A DNA stretch of 64,000 nt from Phlyctochytrium arcticum (Eukaryota > Chytridiomycota > Chytridiomycetes > Chytridiales > Chytridiaceae), in NCBI GenBank assembly GCA_025602905.1, contig JAHLKI010000003.1:806001-870000 (forward strand). The letters run 5' to 3'. The translations under genes were made by a program, and so were the position numbers. Positions 1 to 9,740 of the stretch are shown here, piece by piece. The notes under the pieces are model-generated. The model searched no databases. It had not been told where the DNA came from and saw only the letters and a list, made by a program, of their open reading frames with translations. How positions within the stretch are numbered: position 1 is the first letter of the stretch; every line of letters starts with the position of its first letter.

Positions 1-49
1 ATTCCTAACTATCAACTCACATTACTGTACCCATATTGCCGAACATACG

Positions 50-688
50 TTGAGATTTGGCTGTCCGAGGGAGTTTTCAACGTTCGGATTCGAATCCTTG
101 ATCTCGAAATTCAGTATGGGCAGAACTCGGAATACGAATCATCAATCACTGGCAAACTCAGCACTGGAAAATTTCTGGGTAGCAAATGTACTCGAAGCAA
201 CAATCAATCCCCGAATTGGCGTGCGCGAAGACAACATGTGGCCTAACGAGTGCTCATACCTGGACCTGCCGGGGAATGAAGAACTGAGAGATATTGTCGG
301 TCAATACTTAATGGATGATTGGCAAAACGCCAGCGTCCACTTACGATTTCGTCTCAGGTTCGTGGACTATCGGGAAGGCGACATCGTGGCATATTCGAGA
401 AGAGCCACTGATCGAGTACAAATCAATTATCGTAATGTCCTGTTCGGCAGGCTGGTTTCGGGGGTTCATACTGAGTTCGCATCGGTGCTCGTTCTTCGTT
501 CTTTGCCTGATTGCACCAATGACCCGCAAACACTGCTTCCGCGGCTGTCTCTGCAGGTCGGACCACTCGTAGCAGTTCCAGAATCTCGAGTCAAAGGTAG
601 AGCTGGGGTTTGCCGGTTGGAGGCGGAGGGTGATGTTGAAGAAATGGGTAGTCTAGATTACTTAGTCGTCCATATAAACGGAATTTAG
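50..688 (+). CDS. Hypothetical ORF at left flank of the palindrome
   Basis: Open frame of about 212 codons. I recognise no domain. The last ~16 codons (from about 639) run into the terminal repeat of the large palindrome and reappear, as LDYLVVHINGI, at the other palindrome end near 6914-6960, so the true coding part, if any, ends before 640. The antisense strand also holds a short open frame. It is not a continuation of the copia RT that is cut at the palindrome's right edge, because no RNase H motif follows in any frame. It may be host sequence or an old element. Confidence 0.2.
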   Translation: MRFGCPREFSTFGFESLISKFSMGRTRNTNHQSLANSALENFWVANVLEATINPRIGVREDNMWPNECSYLDLPGNEELRDIVGQYLMDDWQNASVHLRFRLRFVDYREGDIVAYSRRATDRVQINYRNVLFGRLVSGVHTEFASVLVLRSLPDCTNDPQTLLPRLSLQVGPLVAVPESRVKGRAGVCRLEAEGDVEEMGSLDYLVVHINGI

Positions 689-874
689 CCAGTCATGGTC
701 GTTTTTGGTGATGTGTTTGCACTTCCAAAAGTTCTCGAAATTCCGGTTTTTCCGAGATTTAAAAAAGACGCGGTCTGAGATCATCTTCCCCCACCAACAT
801 CAACCAATCACAACATCATCTACCAACTTTTCTCTCTCCACAACACCTTCAATCTTTCACACCCTCCACTCAAC

Positions 875-2632
875 ATGCCCTCACAACGAGCTACTCGCTT
901 CGCGAATGTCGATGAGTTCATGTCGCAAAACTCATCTGCCCAGAGATCGACCGCCACGACACCCCCGTTCCTCCAACCAGAGAATCGAACCCCGCGAAGG
1001 TCTCTGCCCCATTTTGGAGCAGAGAATCAAGCGAATCCTGTCACCGAACTCATGCTGGATCAATCTCTGCAACAATTCCGTGAAGATCTGTTATTCGACC
1101 TCAAAGACTTGTTCAGAGAACAGGTGGAGGATTTTGTGAATGACGCCTTGGATTCTAAGCTAAGAGTCCTATTGAAATCAATGTGTCAATACATTGACAA
1201 CAAATTCGAAACTTTTAACCAGTCCCCAAATAGCAAACCTCAAGCAGCAAAGGCTGGTCCACCCAGAGAAATGCGTCAAATCGCTCGTGACTTTTTAACT
1301 CATATCCCGAACTTCTCTTGTCTGACTTACGACAAACTCATACATTTCGGAATGAGTCGCAGTAATATTCCTGAATTACTGGCCTCACTTGTGGAGCGGG
1401 AGCCCACGAAAGATTACTCTTTTCTTGACGATGTCTATAACAAATACAGCCAACGGTTCCCAGACATTTTAGAACACGACAAAAAACATTTCTACACGGC
1501 AGTTCGGGACATTGTTTACAACAAATTTTTCAACGGCAAGCGTTCTCAACAAAACACGCCAGGGCCGCTGAAGGATGTCACGAATCTCTTGCGTCCAACA
1601 CCTCCTACCGCTACCAATGCCAACACCAGTTCCCGGACATTGCCATGCGCCCGAGTCGATGCTCGCCGTACCTCATGTGACTTATCTGACTCGGACGAGG
1701 AGCCGTTGCAACCAAGCCGCAAACGACGTCACCAGGACCAGGACCTCATCCAAACTCCACAGAAACGATCCACCCCCGAAACGTGTCCCACCCCCGAAAC
1801 GTGTCCCACCAACGATCCTTCTACTCTCGACCCGTCTGCTGGATTACCTCCAGCTCGGTCATCTCCCGTTGACAACGACACCGATGCAATCAATGCGATC
1901 CAATCTCTTCTTGAACTACAACCGAATTCCCGGCCTCATTCTTCCCAACCTCATCACCACTCTCGCCCCGCTCGTCCCAATCAAGATTCCCAACCTCGCC
2001 TCACTTCCTCGACCTCAGGCGACAGACTCGATTTCAATATCTTGGACGATCCCGCGGAGCGCGTGGCGGAGGCCGTCCGCGAGTCAGCAGCCATTGCTTC
2101 CCAGGCTGGCCAGATGAAGACGCTGTCGAAGCGAGCAGCTGAGTCGGTCAAAATCTCCAAGTTGGCTGACCTTTCTTTAGACACGGCCATTACTGATGCC
2201 GCCGACCAGATCATTCGAGACGGCATCGGCTTGTATTCGGATGAAGCGAGCATCGTGGGGTTCCTAGAAAAAAGCGATGCGGCACTGAAAGCCTGGCCAG
2301 ACATCCTGGCGGGATCAGCCCAGCTTTGGAAAATCAAGTGGAACAACGGCAAATTTCAACGCGAGCAATATCCTACTTCTCTCAAAAACCTCATATTCGG
2401 ATTGGCCACTATCCACGTAGGCGGCTGCATCAAACAAGCCTGCTTTCCTGCCCGCAAGGACAAGGCTTTGCTTTCTTCTATGATGGTTAAAGCCCTCACT
2501 CACCTCATAATTCGAATAGCACCCGCCACCGAAGGGGGAGTGGTCGCCGTGGTCGATTACATGGTCAAATTAAGAGATTTAATAGGAGGTATGCTCCGTA
2601 TTTTCTGGTCGATGCTGAATTCAGGCGGTTGA
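875..2632 (+). CDS. Unrecognised 585-aa protein, left palindrome copy
   Basis: Open from ATG 875 to TGA 2630-2632. It follows a pyrimidine/CA-rich leader (about 785-872) typical of fungal promoters. The N-terminal ~230 residues look folded and helical (for example QSLQQFREDLLFDLKDLFRE). The middle, about 240-390, is rich in Pro, Ser, Thr and His, with a TPETCP duplication and a basic KRRHQDQD patch. The C-terminal ~200 residues are helical and alanine-rich, ending at MLRIFWSMLNSGG. I see no catalytic motif, zinc finger or transposase signature. A second, inverted copy lies at 4380-6727. Conservation of the frame in both arms suggests the protein was under selection. Function unknown. Confidence 0.6.
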   Translation: MPSQRATRFANVDEFMSQNSSAQRSTATTPPFLQPENRTPRRSLPHFGAENQANPVTELMLDQSLQQFREDLLFDLKDLFREQVEDFVNDALDSKLRVLLKSMCQYIDNKFETFNQSPNSKPQAAKAGPPREMRQIARDFLTHIPNFSCLTYDKLIHFGMSRSNIPELLASLVEREPTKDYSFLDDVYNKYSQRFPDILEHDKKHFYTAVRDIVYNKFFNGKRSQQNTPGPLKDVTNLLRPTPPTATNANTSSRTLPCARVDARRTSCDLSDSDEEPLQPSRKRRHQDQDLIQTPQKRSTPETCPTPETCPTNDPSTLDPSAGLPPARSSPVDNDTDAINAIQSLLELQPNSRPHSSQPHHHSRPARPNQDSQPRLTSSTSGDRLDFNILDDPAERVAEAVRESAAIASQAGQMKTLSKRAAESVKISKLADLSLDTAITDAADQIIRDGIGLYSDEASIVGFLEKSDAALKAWPDILAGSAQLWKIKWNNGKFQREQYPTSLKNLIFGLATIHVGGCIKQACFPARKDKALLSSMMVKALTHLIIRIAPATEGGVVAVVDYMVKLRDLIGGMLRIFWSMLNSGG

Positions 2633-2737
2633 CTTACTTAAATTCTGGCAGGCCTTGTCAAGGTACTTAGTCCGAGTCAACCCGCCGGAGAATTTGTCAG
2701 AATACTGGACTTCTAGTACAACTCGGAATCAAGTACC

Positions 2738-3046
2738 GTGGACAATGGTATTTATTCACTTGTTATGATACTTTGTACTTTTATTTCTGCCGCGACCGGG
2801 CAACAACGTTTCGAGGGGGACCTCGAGCGTATTCACGCGCAAATCTTCGATCTCATCTACGATTTCGATGTCCCGTCTTCTGAATGTTCGTCGACGGGTG
2901 TCCACGACGCGAGTGGGAACGGCTCTGACGGGTATGCCACCATCAAAGAACGAATGTGCTGTGCTCCACGAGGAGGAATGGGAAGGAGCGTCTCGATGTT
3001 GCCAAAGACACCGTTCCGCACACCGCGAGAAGAATGGTTCCATTGA
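2738..3046 (+). pseudogene. Chimeric start of the signal-peptide-like ORF, left arm
   Basis: It begins with the same hydrophobic N-terminus (MDNGIYSLVMILCTFISAAT) as the minus-strand ORF 3515-4090, in inverted orientation. After about 55 codons the arm homology stops near 2908. About 25 unrelated bases follow (2909-2933), and the frame then enters the 332-bp repeat on the wrong strand. The rest of the ORF is therefore antisense, and this is a broken copy created at the palindrome junction. Confidence 0.4.
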
Positions 3047-3925
3047 CCAAAAACCCCGGCTAGCAGGTACGGGGCGGCAGTGTGGAAGGCTCGGACGCCG
3101 TCCCACGTTTGCTGCCAGTTGTCCACGAGAGGTCTGAGGATCTTTTTGTTGGCGTTGCGGGACCCGGTTTCTTGATATCTTGTTATGAGGCGCTGCTGGA
3201 CGACATTTTCTGAATGGTGGTTCCGAGTGCTTGCGATGATGAGGCGCGAGAGGAGGGAGTGGGCCATGCCACCATCAAAGAACGAATGTGCTGTGCTCCA
3301 CGAGGAGGAATGGGAAGGAGCGTCTCGATGTTGCCAAAGACACCGTTCCGCACACCGCGAGAAGAATGGTTCCATTGACCAAAAACCCCGGCTAGCAGGT
3401 ACGGGGCGGCAGTGTGGAAGGCTCGGACGCCGTCCCACGTTTGCTGCCAGTTGTCCACGAGAGGTCTGAGGATCTTTTTGTTGGCGTTGCGGGACCCGGT
3501 TTCTTGATATCTTGTTATGAGGCGCTGCTGGACGACATTTTCTGAATGGTGGTTCCGAGTGCTTGCGATGATGAGGCGCGAGAGGAGGGAGTGGGCCATG
3601 CCACCATCAAAGAACGAATGTGCTGTGCTCCACGAGGAGGAATGGGAAGGAGCGTCTCGATGTTGCCAAAGACACCGTTCCGCACACCGCGAGAAGAATG
3701 GTTCCATTGACCAAAAACCCCGGCTAGCAGGTACGGGGCGGCAGTGTGGAAGGCTCGGACGCCGTCCCACGTTTGCTGCCAGTTGTCCACGAGAGGTCTG
3801 AGGATCTTTTTGTTGGCGTTGCGGGACCCGGTTTCTTGATATCTTGTTATGAGGCGCTGCTGGACGACATTTTCTGAATGGTGGTTCCGAGTGCTTGCGA
3901 TGATGAGGCGCGAGAGGAGGGAGTG
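2934..3925. repeat. Three 332-bp tandem repeats in the palindrome core
   Basis: Units start at 2934, 3266 and 3598 (each beginning ATGCCACCATC) and appear identical on reading. The third ends about 3925, where right-arm sequence begins. The period of 332 is not a multiple of three, so each extra unit shifts any frame that crosses it. On the minus strand one unit encodes about 110 residues of the 3515-4090 ORF. The near-identity of units inside diverged arms suggests recent expansion or continuing homogenisation. Confidence 0.9.
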
Positions 3926-4090
3926 GACACCCGTCGACGAACATTCAGAAGACGGGACATCGAAATCGTAGATGAGATCGAAGATTTGCGCGTGAATACG
4001 CTCGAGGTCCCCCTCGAAACGTTGTTGCCCGGTCGCGGCAGAAATAAAAGTACAAAGTATCATAACAAGTGAATAAATACCATTGTCCAC
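3515..4090 (-). CDS. Hypothetical ORF with N-terminal hydrophobic segment
   Basis: ATG at 4090 is followed by a likely signal peptide or membrane anchor (residues about 5-20, YSLVMILCTFISAATG). Then comes an acidic stretch containing LERIHAQIFDLIYDF, a short Ser/Cys linker, and the sense strand of the 332-bp repeat (for example HHSENVVQQRLITRYQETGS, NWQQTWDGVRAFHTAAPYLL). The last ~25 codons result from joining two repeat units in a shifted frame, so the natural C-terminus has been lost. No family recognised. It lies divergently inside the inverted gene pair and may be the second gene of the palindromic element. Confidence 0.35.
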   Translation of the reverse strand: MDNGIYSLVMILCTFISAATGQQRFEGDLERIHAQIFDLIYDFDVPSSECSSTGVHSLLSRLIIASTRNHHSENVVQQRLITRYQETGSRNANKKILRPLVDNWQQTWDGVRAFHTAAPYLLAGVFGQWNHSSRGVRNGVFGNIETLLPIPPRGAQHIRSLMVAWPTPSSRASSSQALGTTIQKMSSSSAS

Positions 4091-4164
4091 GGTACTTGAT
4101 TCCGAGTTGCAGTAGAAGTCCAGTATTCTGACAAATTCTCCGGCGGGTTGACTCGGACTAAGTA

Positions 4165-4357
4165 TGTTATAAACTTCAAGGTTTTGATCAAGGTGTAAAC
4201 TGTATTCAATTTAAGGTGAACAAGAGAGGGGCAATGATCGGCCGTCTGGTATAAACAAGAATCTAAGATCTACTCAAATGGGGATCTCTTGACTAATGAG
4301 ACAATACAATGGGGACTCTGCTCATTGCGGATTCACTTGTCTCAACAACAGTCCCCA
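4165..4357. other. 193-bp insertion in the right palindrome arm
   Basis: Right-arm homology breaks after CTAAGTA (4158-4164) and resumes at GGCCTGCC (4358). The left arm has about nine different bases at this point. The inserted stretch begins TGTTATAAAC and ends AGTCCCCA, that is TG...CA, which fits a short solo LTR. No clean target duplication is visible. It is absent from the left arm, so it probably arrived after the arms formed. Confidence 0.45.
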
Positions 4358-4379
4358 GGCCTGCCAGAATTTAAGTAAG

Positions 4380-6727
4380 TCAACCGCCTGAATTCAGCAT
4401 TGACCAGAAAATACGGAGCATACCTCCTATTAAATCTCTTAATTTGACCATGTAATCGACCACAGCGACCACTCCCCCTTCGGTGGGGGGTGCTATTTGA
4501 ATTACGAGGAGAGTGAGGGTTTTAACCATCATAGAAGAAAGCAAAGCCTTGTCCTTGCGGGCAGGAAAGCAAGCTTGTTTGATGCAGCCGCCTATGTGGA
4601 TAGTAGCCAATCCGAATATGAGGTTTTTGAGAGAAGTAGGATATTGCTCGCGTTGAAATTTGCCGTTGTTCCACTTGATTTTCCAAAGCTGGGCTGATCC
4701 CGCCAGGATGTCTGGCCAGGCTTTCAGTGCCGCATCGCTTTTTTCTAGGAACCCCACAATGCTCGCTTCATCCGAATACAAGCCAATACCGTGTCGAATG
4801 ATCTGGTCGGCGGCATTGGTAATGGCCGTGTCTAAAGAAAGGTCAGCCAACTTGGAGATTTTGACCAACGCAGCTGCTCGCTTCGACAGCCTCTTCATCT
4901 GGCCAGCCTGGGAAGCATTGGCTGCTGACTCGCGGACGGCCTGCGCCACGCGCTCCGCGGGATCGTCCAAGATATTGAAATCGAGTCTGTTGCCTGAAGT
5001 CGAGGAAGTGAGACGAGGTTGGGAATCTTAATTGGGACGAGCGGGGCAAGAGTGGTGATGAGGTTGGGAAGAATGAGGCCGGGAATTCGGTTGTAGTTCA
5101 AGAAGAGATTGGATCGCATTGATTGCATCGGTGTCGTTGTCAACGGGAGATGACCGAGCTGGAGGTGATCCAGCAGACGGGTCGAGAGTAGAAGGATTGT
5201 TAGTGGGACGCGTTTCGGGGGTGGATCGTTTCTGTGGAGTTTGGATGAGGTCCTGGTCCAGGTGAGGTCGTTTGAGTGGAGTTTGGATGAGGTCCTGGTC
5301 CTGGTGAAGCCGTTTGCGGCTTGGTTGCAACGGCTCCTTGTCCGAGTCAGATAAGTCACATGAGGTATGGCGAGCATTGACTCGGGCGCATGGCAATGTC
5401 CGGGAACTGGTGTTGGCATTGGTAGCGGTAGGAGGTGTTGGACGCAAGTGATTCGTGACATCCTTCAGCGGCCCTGGTGTGTTTTGTTGAGAACGCTTGC
5501 CGTTGAAAAATTTGTTGTAAACAATGTCCCAAACTGCCGTGTAGAAATGTTTTTTGTTGTGTTCTAAAATGTCTGGGAACCATCGGCTGTATTTGTTATA
5601 GACATCGTCAAGAAAAGAGTAATCTTTTGTGGGGTCCCGCTCCACAAGTGAGGCCAGTAATTCAGGAATATTGCTGCAACTCATTCTGAAATGTATGAGT
5701 TTGTTGTCTATATAGTATAGTAGCTGTTGTCCGAAACACGTGCCCCACGTGACCTGTTCGGACTCCAAAATCTTTGGGCGAATCCTCGAGGCTGTAGGCC
5801 GAGTCCCAAAGCCAAATTTGCTACACATGAGCTTGCGAAATCACATTGCATCTTAGCATGGCAGTTGGTAAGTGATAGAGGGCCTTGAGTTGAAATCTCT
5901 GGGCAAATTCTTGAGGACGTAGGCCGAGTCCGAAAGCCAGATTACATCTTGGCATGGCCTGAGCGTGGGAAAATAGATGGCATCTTGGCATGGCCGTTTG
6001 TGAGTGATGGAGGGAATGAGTATCAATGGTGGAATGGCATTGACTGGGCGGGTATTGCACACAGCCTTGATTTCCAAAGCCAACCCAAGATGGGAGGGGG
6101 GTTTGCACACAGCCATGGTTTTAGAGGAGCGCTCAATGGAATTGGTGGTGAGAATGACCAGGGGCATTCTGTATATCGAAGCTCTGCCATTTTTTTGCAG
6201 ACTTCTTCTGTGTTTGGTTCACAGTACATTCGTCTCTGTATTGGGCTTAGCCCCATACCTGGCATATCCTTGTAAGTCAGAAAAGAGAAGTTCGGGATAT
6301 GAGTTAAAAAGTCACGAGCGAGTTGAAGCATTTTTCTAAGTGGACCAGCCTTTGCTGCTTGAGGTTTGCTATTTGGGGACTGGTTAAAAGTTTCGAATTT
6401 GTTGTCAATGTATTGACACATTGATTTCAATAGGACTCTTAGCTTAGAATCCAAGGCGTCATTCACAAAATCCTCCCCCTGTTCTCTGAACAAGTCTTTG
6501 AGGTCAAATATCAGATCTTCACGGAATTGTTGCAGAGATTGATCCAGCATGAGTTCGGTGACAGGATTCACTTGATGCTCTGCTCCAAAATGGGGCAGAG
6601 ACCTTTGCGGGGTTCGATTCTCTGGTTGGAGGAACGGGGGTGTTGTGGCGGTCGATCTCTGGGCAGATGAGTTTTGCAACATGAACTCATCGACATTTGC
6701 GAAGCGAGTAGCTTGTTGTGAGGGCAT
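4380..6727 (-). pseudogene. Right palindrome copy of the 585-aa gene, disrupted
   Basis: It mirrors the 875-2632 gene from ATG 6727 to the same C-terminus (4380). Three defects or differences are visible. A ~566-bp insertion (5705-6270) splits it after the codons matching FLTHIPNFS. A nonsense codon stands at 5028-5030, where the left copy reads CAA (Gln) and this copy TAA, a C-to-T change. The central low-complexity region has a different repeat number (an extra QDLIQTP-type block). The frame is otherwise largely kept, so decay is recent relative to the duplication. Confidence 0.75.
5705..6270. mobile_element. ~566-bp repeat-rich insertion in the right-arm gene
   Basis: Arm homology stops after GAGTTTGT (to 5704) and resumes at GTAAGTCAG (from 6272). 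TTGT flanks both sides (5701-5704 and 6270-6273), a possible 4-bp target duplication. Inside are two ~49-bp imperfect repeats (5768-5816 and 5893-5941, sharing GTAGGCCGAGTCC) and three copies of CATCTTrGCATGGC (5849, 5945, 5981). No coding capacity. It may be a MITE-like or solo-LTR insertion. Confidence 0.5.
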
Positions 6728-6962
6728 GTTGAGTGGAGGGTGTGAAAGATTGAAGGTGTTGTGGAGGGAGAAAAGTTGGTAGATGATGTTGTGATTGTTT
6801 GATGTTGGTGGGGGAAGATGATCTCAGACCGTGTCTTTTTTATATCTCGGAAAAACCGGAATTTTGAGAACTTTTGGAAGTGCAAACACATCACCAAAAA
6901 CGACCATGACTGGCTAAATTCCGTTTATATGGACGACTAAGTAATCTAGACTACGCATTTCT

Positions 6963-7776
6963 TTATCCGGAATTGGCATAGCCAATGGTATCATAAATGG
7001 AGGGGTATGGTTGGGAGTTGTCCATAGGGGTGAAAGGATAGTCTTCTGGGCATGGGGTATTGGAACAGAAAAGACCGTAATCGAGAGTTCCTTTGAGGTA
7101 TCGTAGAATGTGTTTGATGCCACGCCAATGTTGAATAGTTGGGGATTTTGAACTTCGGGCAAGAAGCGAAACGGCAAATGAGATGTCGGGTTGTGTACAG
7201 GTTGCAAGGTATGTGAGGGCGGCGATGGCTGATAGGTATGGGTATTCTGGGCCAAGTTGTTCCTCCCCTTCGCGAATAAGGCCGTACTTGTCAGATGCGG
7301 GGTCCAGGCTGCGAACTATGAGGGGTGTACTCAGGGGATGACATTGGTCCAAAGAGAAGCGTTTGAGAACCTTCAGGGTATCAGCTGGTTGGGATATAAA
7401 AACACTAGTAGGAAGATGAGTGAGTTCAATATTAATGCAAAATTTTGTTTCACCTAAGTCTTTCATCTCAAATTCAGATATGAGATTTGATTTTGCTGAT
7501 GCAATTGCTTTTTGAGTGCCCATAGTATGGAGGTCTTCAACATACTGTAGACGGCAATGATGGAAATTTCTTCACCGATGGTTTTGATAAACACACACGG
7601 GGCAATCATATCAGTTTTGAATCCGCGTTTCGATAAGAACGTGGCCGATCTTCGGTACCACTTGCGGCCGGATTGTTTGAGCCCGTATAATAAGCTTCGC
7701 AGTCTGAGGACTGAAGTATTCAGATTCTGAGGAATTTGATAGAAGTCGTGATAACCTTCGGGTATACAGGTATAGA
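6963..7776 (-). pseudogene. Ty1/copia RT-RNase H fragment
   Basis: On the minus strand the frame enters at the copia RT motif IPEGYHDFY, passes YGLKQSGRKWY, and reaches a frameshifted equivalent of the YVDD box (YVEDL near 7530). It then continues as 186 open codons with GTLDYGLF and ends in the RNase H start, IGYANSG, exactly at the palindrome edge. The 5' end is cut at the telomere-like motif 7777-7790. The element is therefore a two-sided fragment lacking gag, integrase and most of RNase H. Confidence 0.8.
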
Positions 7777-7790
7777 ACCCTAACCCTAAG
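7777..7790. repeat. Telomere-like (CCCTAA)n motif at a fusion point
   Basis: AACCCTAACCCTAA, 2.3 units of the TTAGGG repeat, sits exactly between the copia fragment (left) and the gypsy RT (right). The gypsy frame reads GLTNYL and then immediately becomes the repeat. Confidence 0.75.
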
Positions 7791-8700
7791 GTAGTTGGTC
7801 AAACCCAGGAAGGATTGAATGTCTTTGAAGTTCCGGGGAACAGCAAAGCTCTGGACGGCTGCAATCTTGCTCTCAGAGTTGCGGACGCCAGACTGACCCA
7901 TCATATGGCCACAGAATTCAACTTCCTGCACAGCCCAAGTTAATTTGGACGGTTTGACATACAGTGCGCTGGCCTCCAATGCCTTCAGCACACTCTCGAC
8001 ATGGCGCAGATGCTCTTCCAGCGTGTCGGAGAAGACGAGAATGTCGTCCAAGTACGTGATAATGAAATCATCGTACATGCTTCCAAAGGCTTTGTTCATA
8101 ATCCGTTGGAAAGTCGCAGGCGCGTTCGTTAGCCCAAACGGCATCACGGCGTACTCGAAATGTCCAAAGCGGGTTTTGAATGCAGTCTTTGGGATGTCAC
8201 CTTCCCTGGTGCGCACCCAATGGTAAGCGTCCTTGATGTCCAATAGCGAAAACCACTTCTTGCCAACCGTACGGTGACGCAACTCGGCTAAATGCGGCAA
8301 AGGGGTACGGTCCTTCTTTATCTGCCGATTCAACCCATGGTAATCAATGCAGCAACGAAGAGTTCCGTCCTTCTTTTTCGCAAATAGCACAGCGGCGCCC
8401 CACAGACTTGAAGAATGGCGGATCCATCCCTTGGCCAAGAGTTTGGTAATTTGCTGTTGGAGCTCCTCGACCTCATCAGGACCCATTGGCCGCAAAGGTA
8501 CTGATACAGGCGCCTCCTTGCCTTCAATTTCAATCTTGAAATCATCTTCTCCTCGAGAAGGTGGTAGAGTCTGCAACTCCGCAAAGACAGTCTTTGCATA
8601 TGGGCGTACGATCGCCAGCAACGGATGATCTGCAGGGATCGAAGCCAGCGGGTCGGGGACACTGTCAGGGACCTTCAACTCCTGAGTTCCAGTTTCCCGG
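7791..8700 (-). pseudogene. Gypsy 1 reverse transcriptase domain
   Basis: Ty3/gypsy RT. In order, the minus-strand frame shows LLAKGWIRHSSS, WGAAVLFAKKKDGTLR, the [14 protein letters not shown] motif, and the catalytic YLDDILVF, followed by the thumb region NFKDIQSFLGLTNYL, where it ends at the telomere-like motif. RNase H and integrase are missing. The upstream linker starts near 8678 in a different frame from the protease part. A closely related copy is gypsy 2 at 43685-44539. Confidence 0.85.
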
Positions 8701-8708
8701 GCTTGCGA

Positions 8709-9740
8709 TCAGGCTGCACTCACCCGCGCGGAGGCAGGAGCGACACGCACACGGCCACCCCCCTCAATCCAGCGCTCAACGTCAACTTGTGCAGCAAACA
8801 CCGAGACAAACTCCTTTTTCCGCACACCACGTAAAAACCTGTCTGCCCGAAGGAGCTCTGGAATCTCCTTCACTCCAGGAAGCTCCGACGGCGACTTCAG
8901 GCGTGAGGAGCTCGGTTTGCAAGCGAAGTAACGCAGAGAACTGGCGTTGCAGCTCAACTTTCCCGACCACTTGCGTGACACAGGTCGCGCTTCACAATAG
9001 TGGCGAGTCCCCTCCTTAGTGAAGGACAGACGGGGGTAATCATCGACCTTGTCGATTTGGAGGGATTCAAGGTCCGGGATGAAGGGGAGTCCCAAGATGA
9101 CATTAACTCGGAGCGGTGCCACAATGAACGGAGCTTCCTGGAAGCCGATCTTTTGGCCCGCGTTCGTGTAGATCTCCAGGTCACCCTTCATCATACACGT
9201 GGACATGAATGTTTCCCCGTCGTCACCCCACTCAACCTCAATGGTTGTGGGAGGAGCAATGGGTTGGAAAACCATGTTTCCGAACCCATTTGTCACTAAC
9301 CATCATCGTGTCACAGCCCGTATCAATGAGCATTCGCGCCATCTTGCCGTTCAGCTTCCCATGGATCACAAAGGCATATGGTGAGATGGCAGGATCAATC
9401 ATCCCTGGTGGTGAACGCCTCGGAGTTTCATTTGTGGCGGAAGAACCCTTCACGACCTCAGCAGGAGCAACCCGAACCACGCCAGACGGTCGCTCACTGC
9501 CTACGGTATGCGTAGCTTCTCCTTTCACGGATGAACCTTCGGACGATACCAACGGATGCAAAGACACAGAGTTCACAGATGATAATGTATTTGTCAAAGT
9601 ACAAGAAACACTAACATCTAAGGATGACGGCCTGTGCCGTCTTTGCCCATCCCCTCTAGTTTCACGAAGGACCAGTGGCTTTGTTGGGGCACATGCGGGC
9701 AACGTGCGCAGTGCTTCCACAGACAAAACAAAAGAAGGCC
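8709..9740 (-). pseudogene. Gypsy 1 retropepsin and linker
   Basis: The aspartic-protease motif LIDTGCDTMMVS (about 9310-9345) lies in one frame. A frameshift near 9290 moves to the frame with PTTIEVEWGD, the flap/core region and VNVILGLPF. The following ~100 codons are the protease-RT linker, including RKKEFVSVFAAQVDVERW, which recurs as RKKEYISAFAVNVDVLQW in gypsy 2. The linker ends at a stop near 8709, just upstream of RT. Confidence 0.75.

Larger units (their letters stand above)
639..6962. repeat. Giant imperfect palindrome, arms ~2.3 kb
   Basis: Sequence from about 642 inward reappears as its reverse complement from about 6960 inward. Both ends contain AAATG-s-GTAGTCTAGATTAC and then near-identical sequence through the 5' leader and start of the same gene. 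The arms run roughly 642-2908 and 3926-6960 around three 332-bp tandem repeats. They are clearly diverged (about a dozen amino-acid differences over the first ~150 codons of the duplicated gene) and the right arm carries two private insertions (4165-4357 and 5705-6270). It could be a DNA element with very long terminal inverted repeats or an old chromosomal inverted duplication. No target-site duplication was found. Confidence 0.85.

Noticed and set aside
50..688. ORF as the rest of the copia RNase H cut at 6962
   Set aside because: No RNase H motif in any minus-strand frame left of 640.
2934..3925. Tandem array as CRISPR
   Set aside because: 332-bp contiguous units without spacers in a eukaryotic transposon setting.
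2857..3944. Several long minus-strand ORFs across the 332-bp repeats
   Set aside because: They are frame-shifted readings of the same repeat produced by the 332-bp period, not separate genes.
639..6962. Palindrome as a sequencing or assembly fold-back artefact
   Set aside because: The arms differ by many substitutions and two insertions, whereas an artefact would give identical arms. Long-read confirmation is still desirable.
639..6962. Target-site duplication around the palindrome
   Set aside because: The flanks AAGAAATG / CATTTCTT are inverted, not direct, so they belong to the repeat rather than to a duplication.
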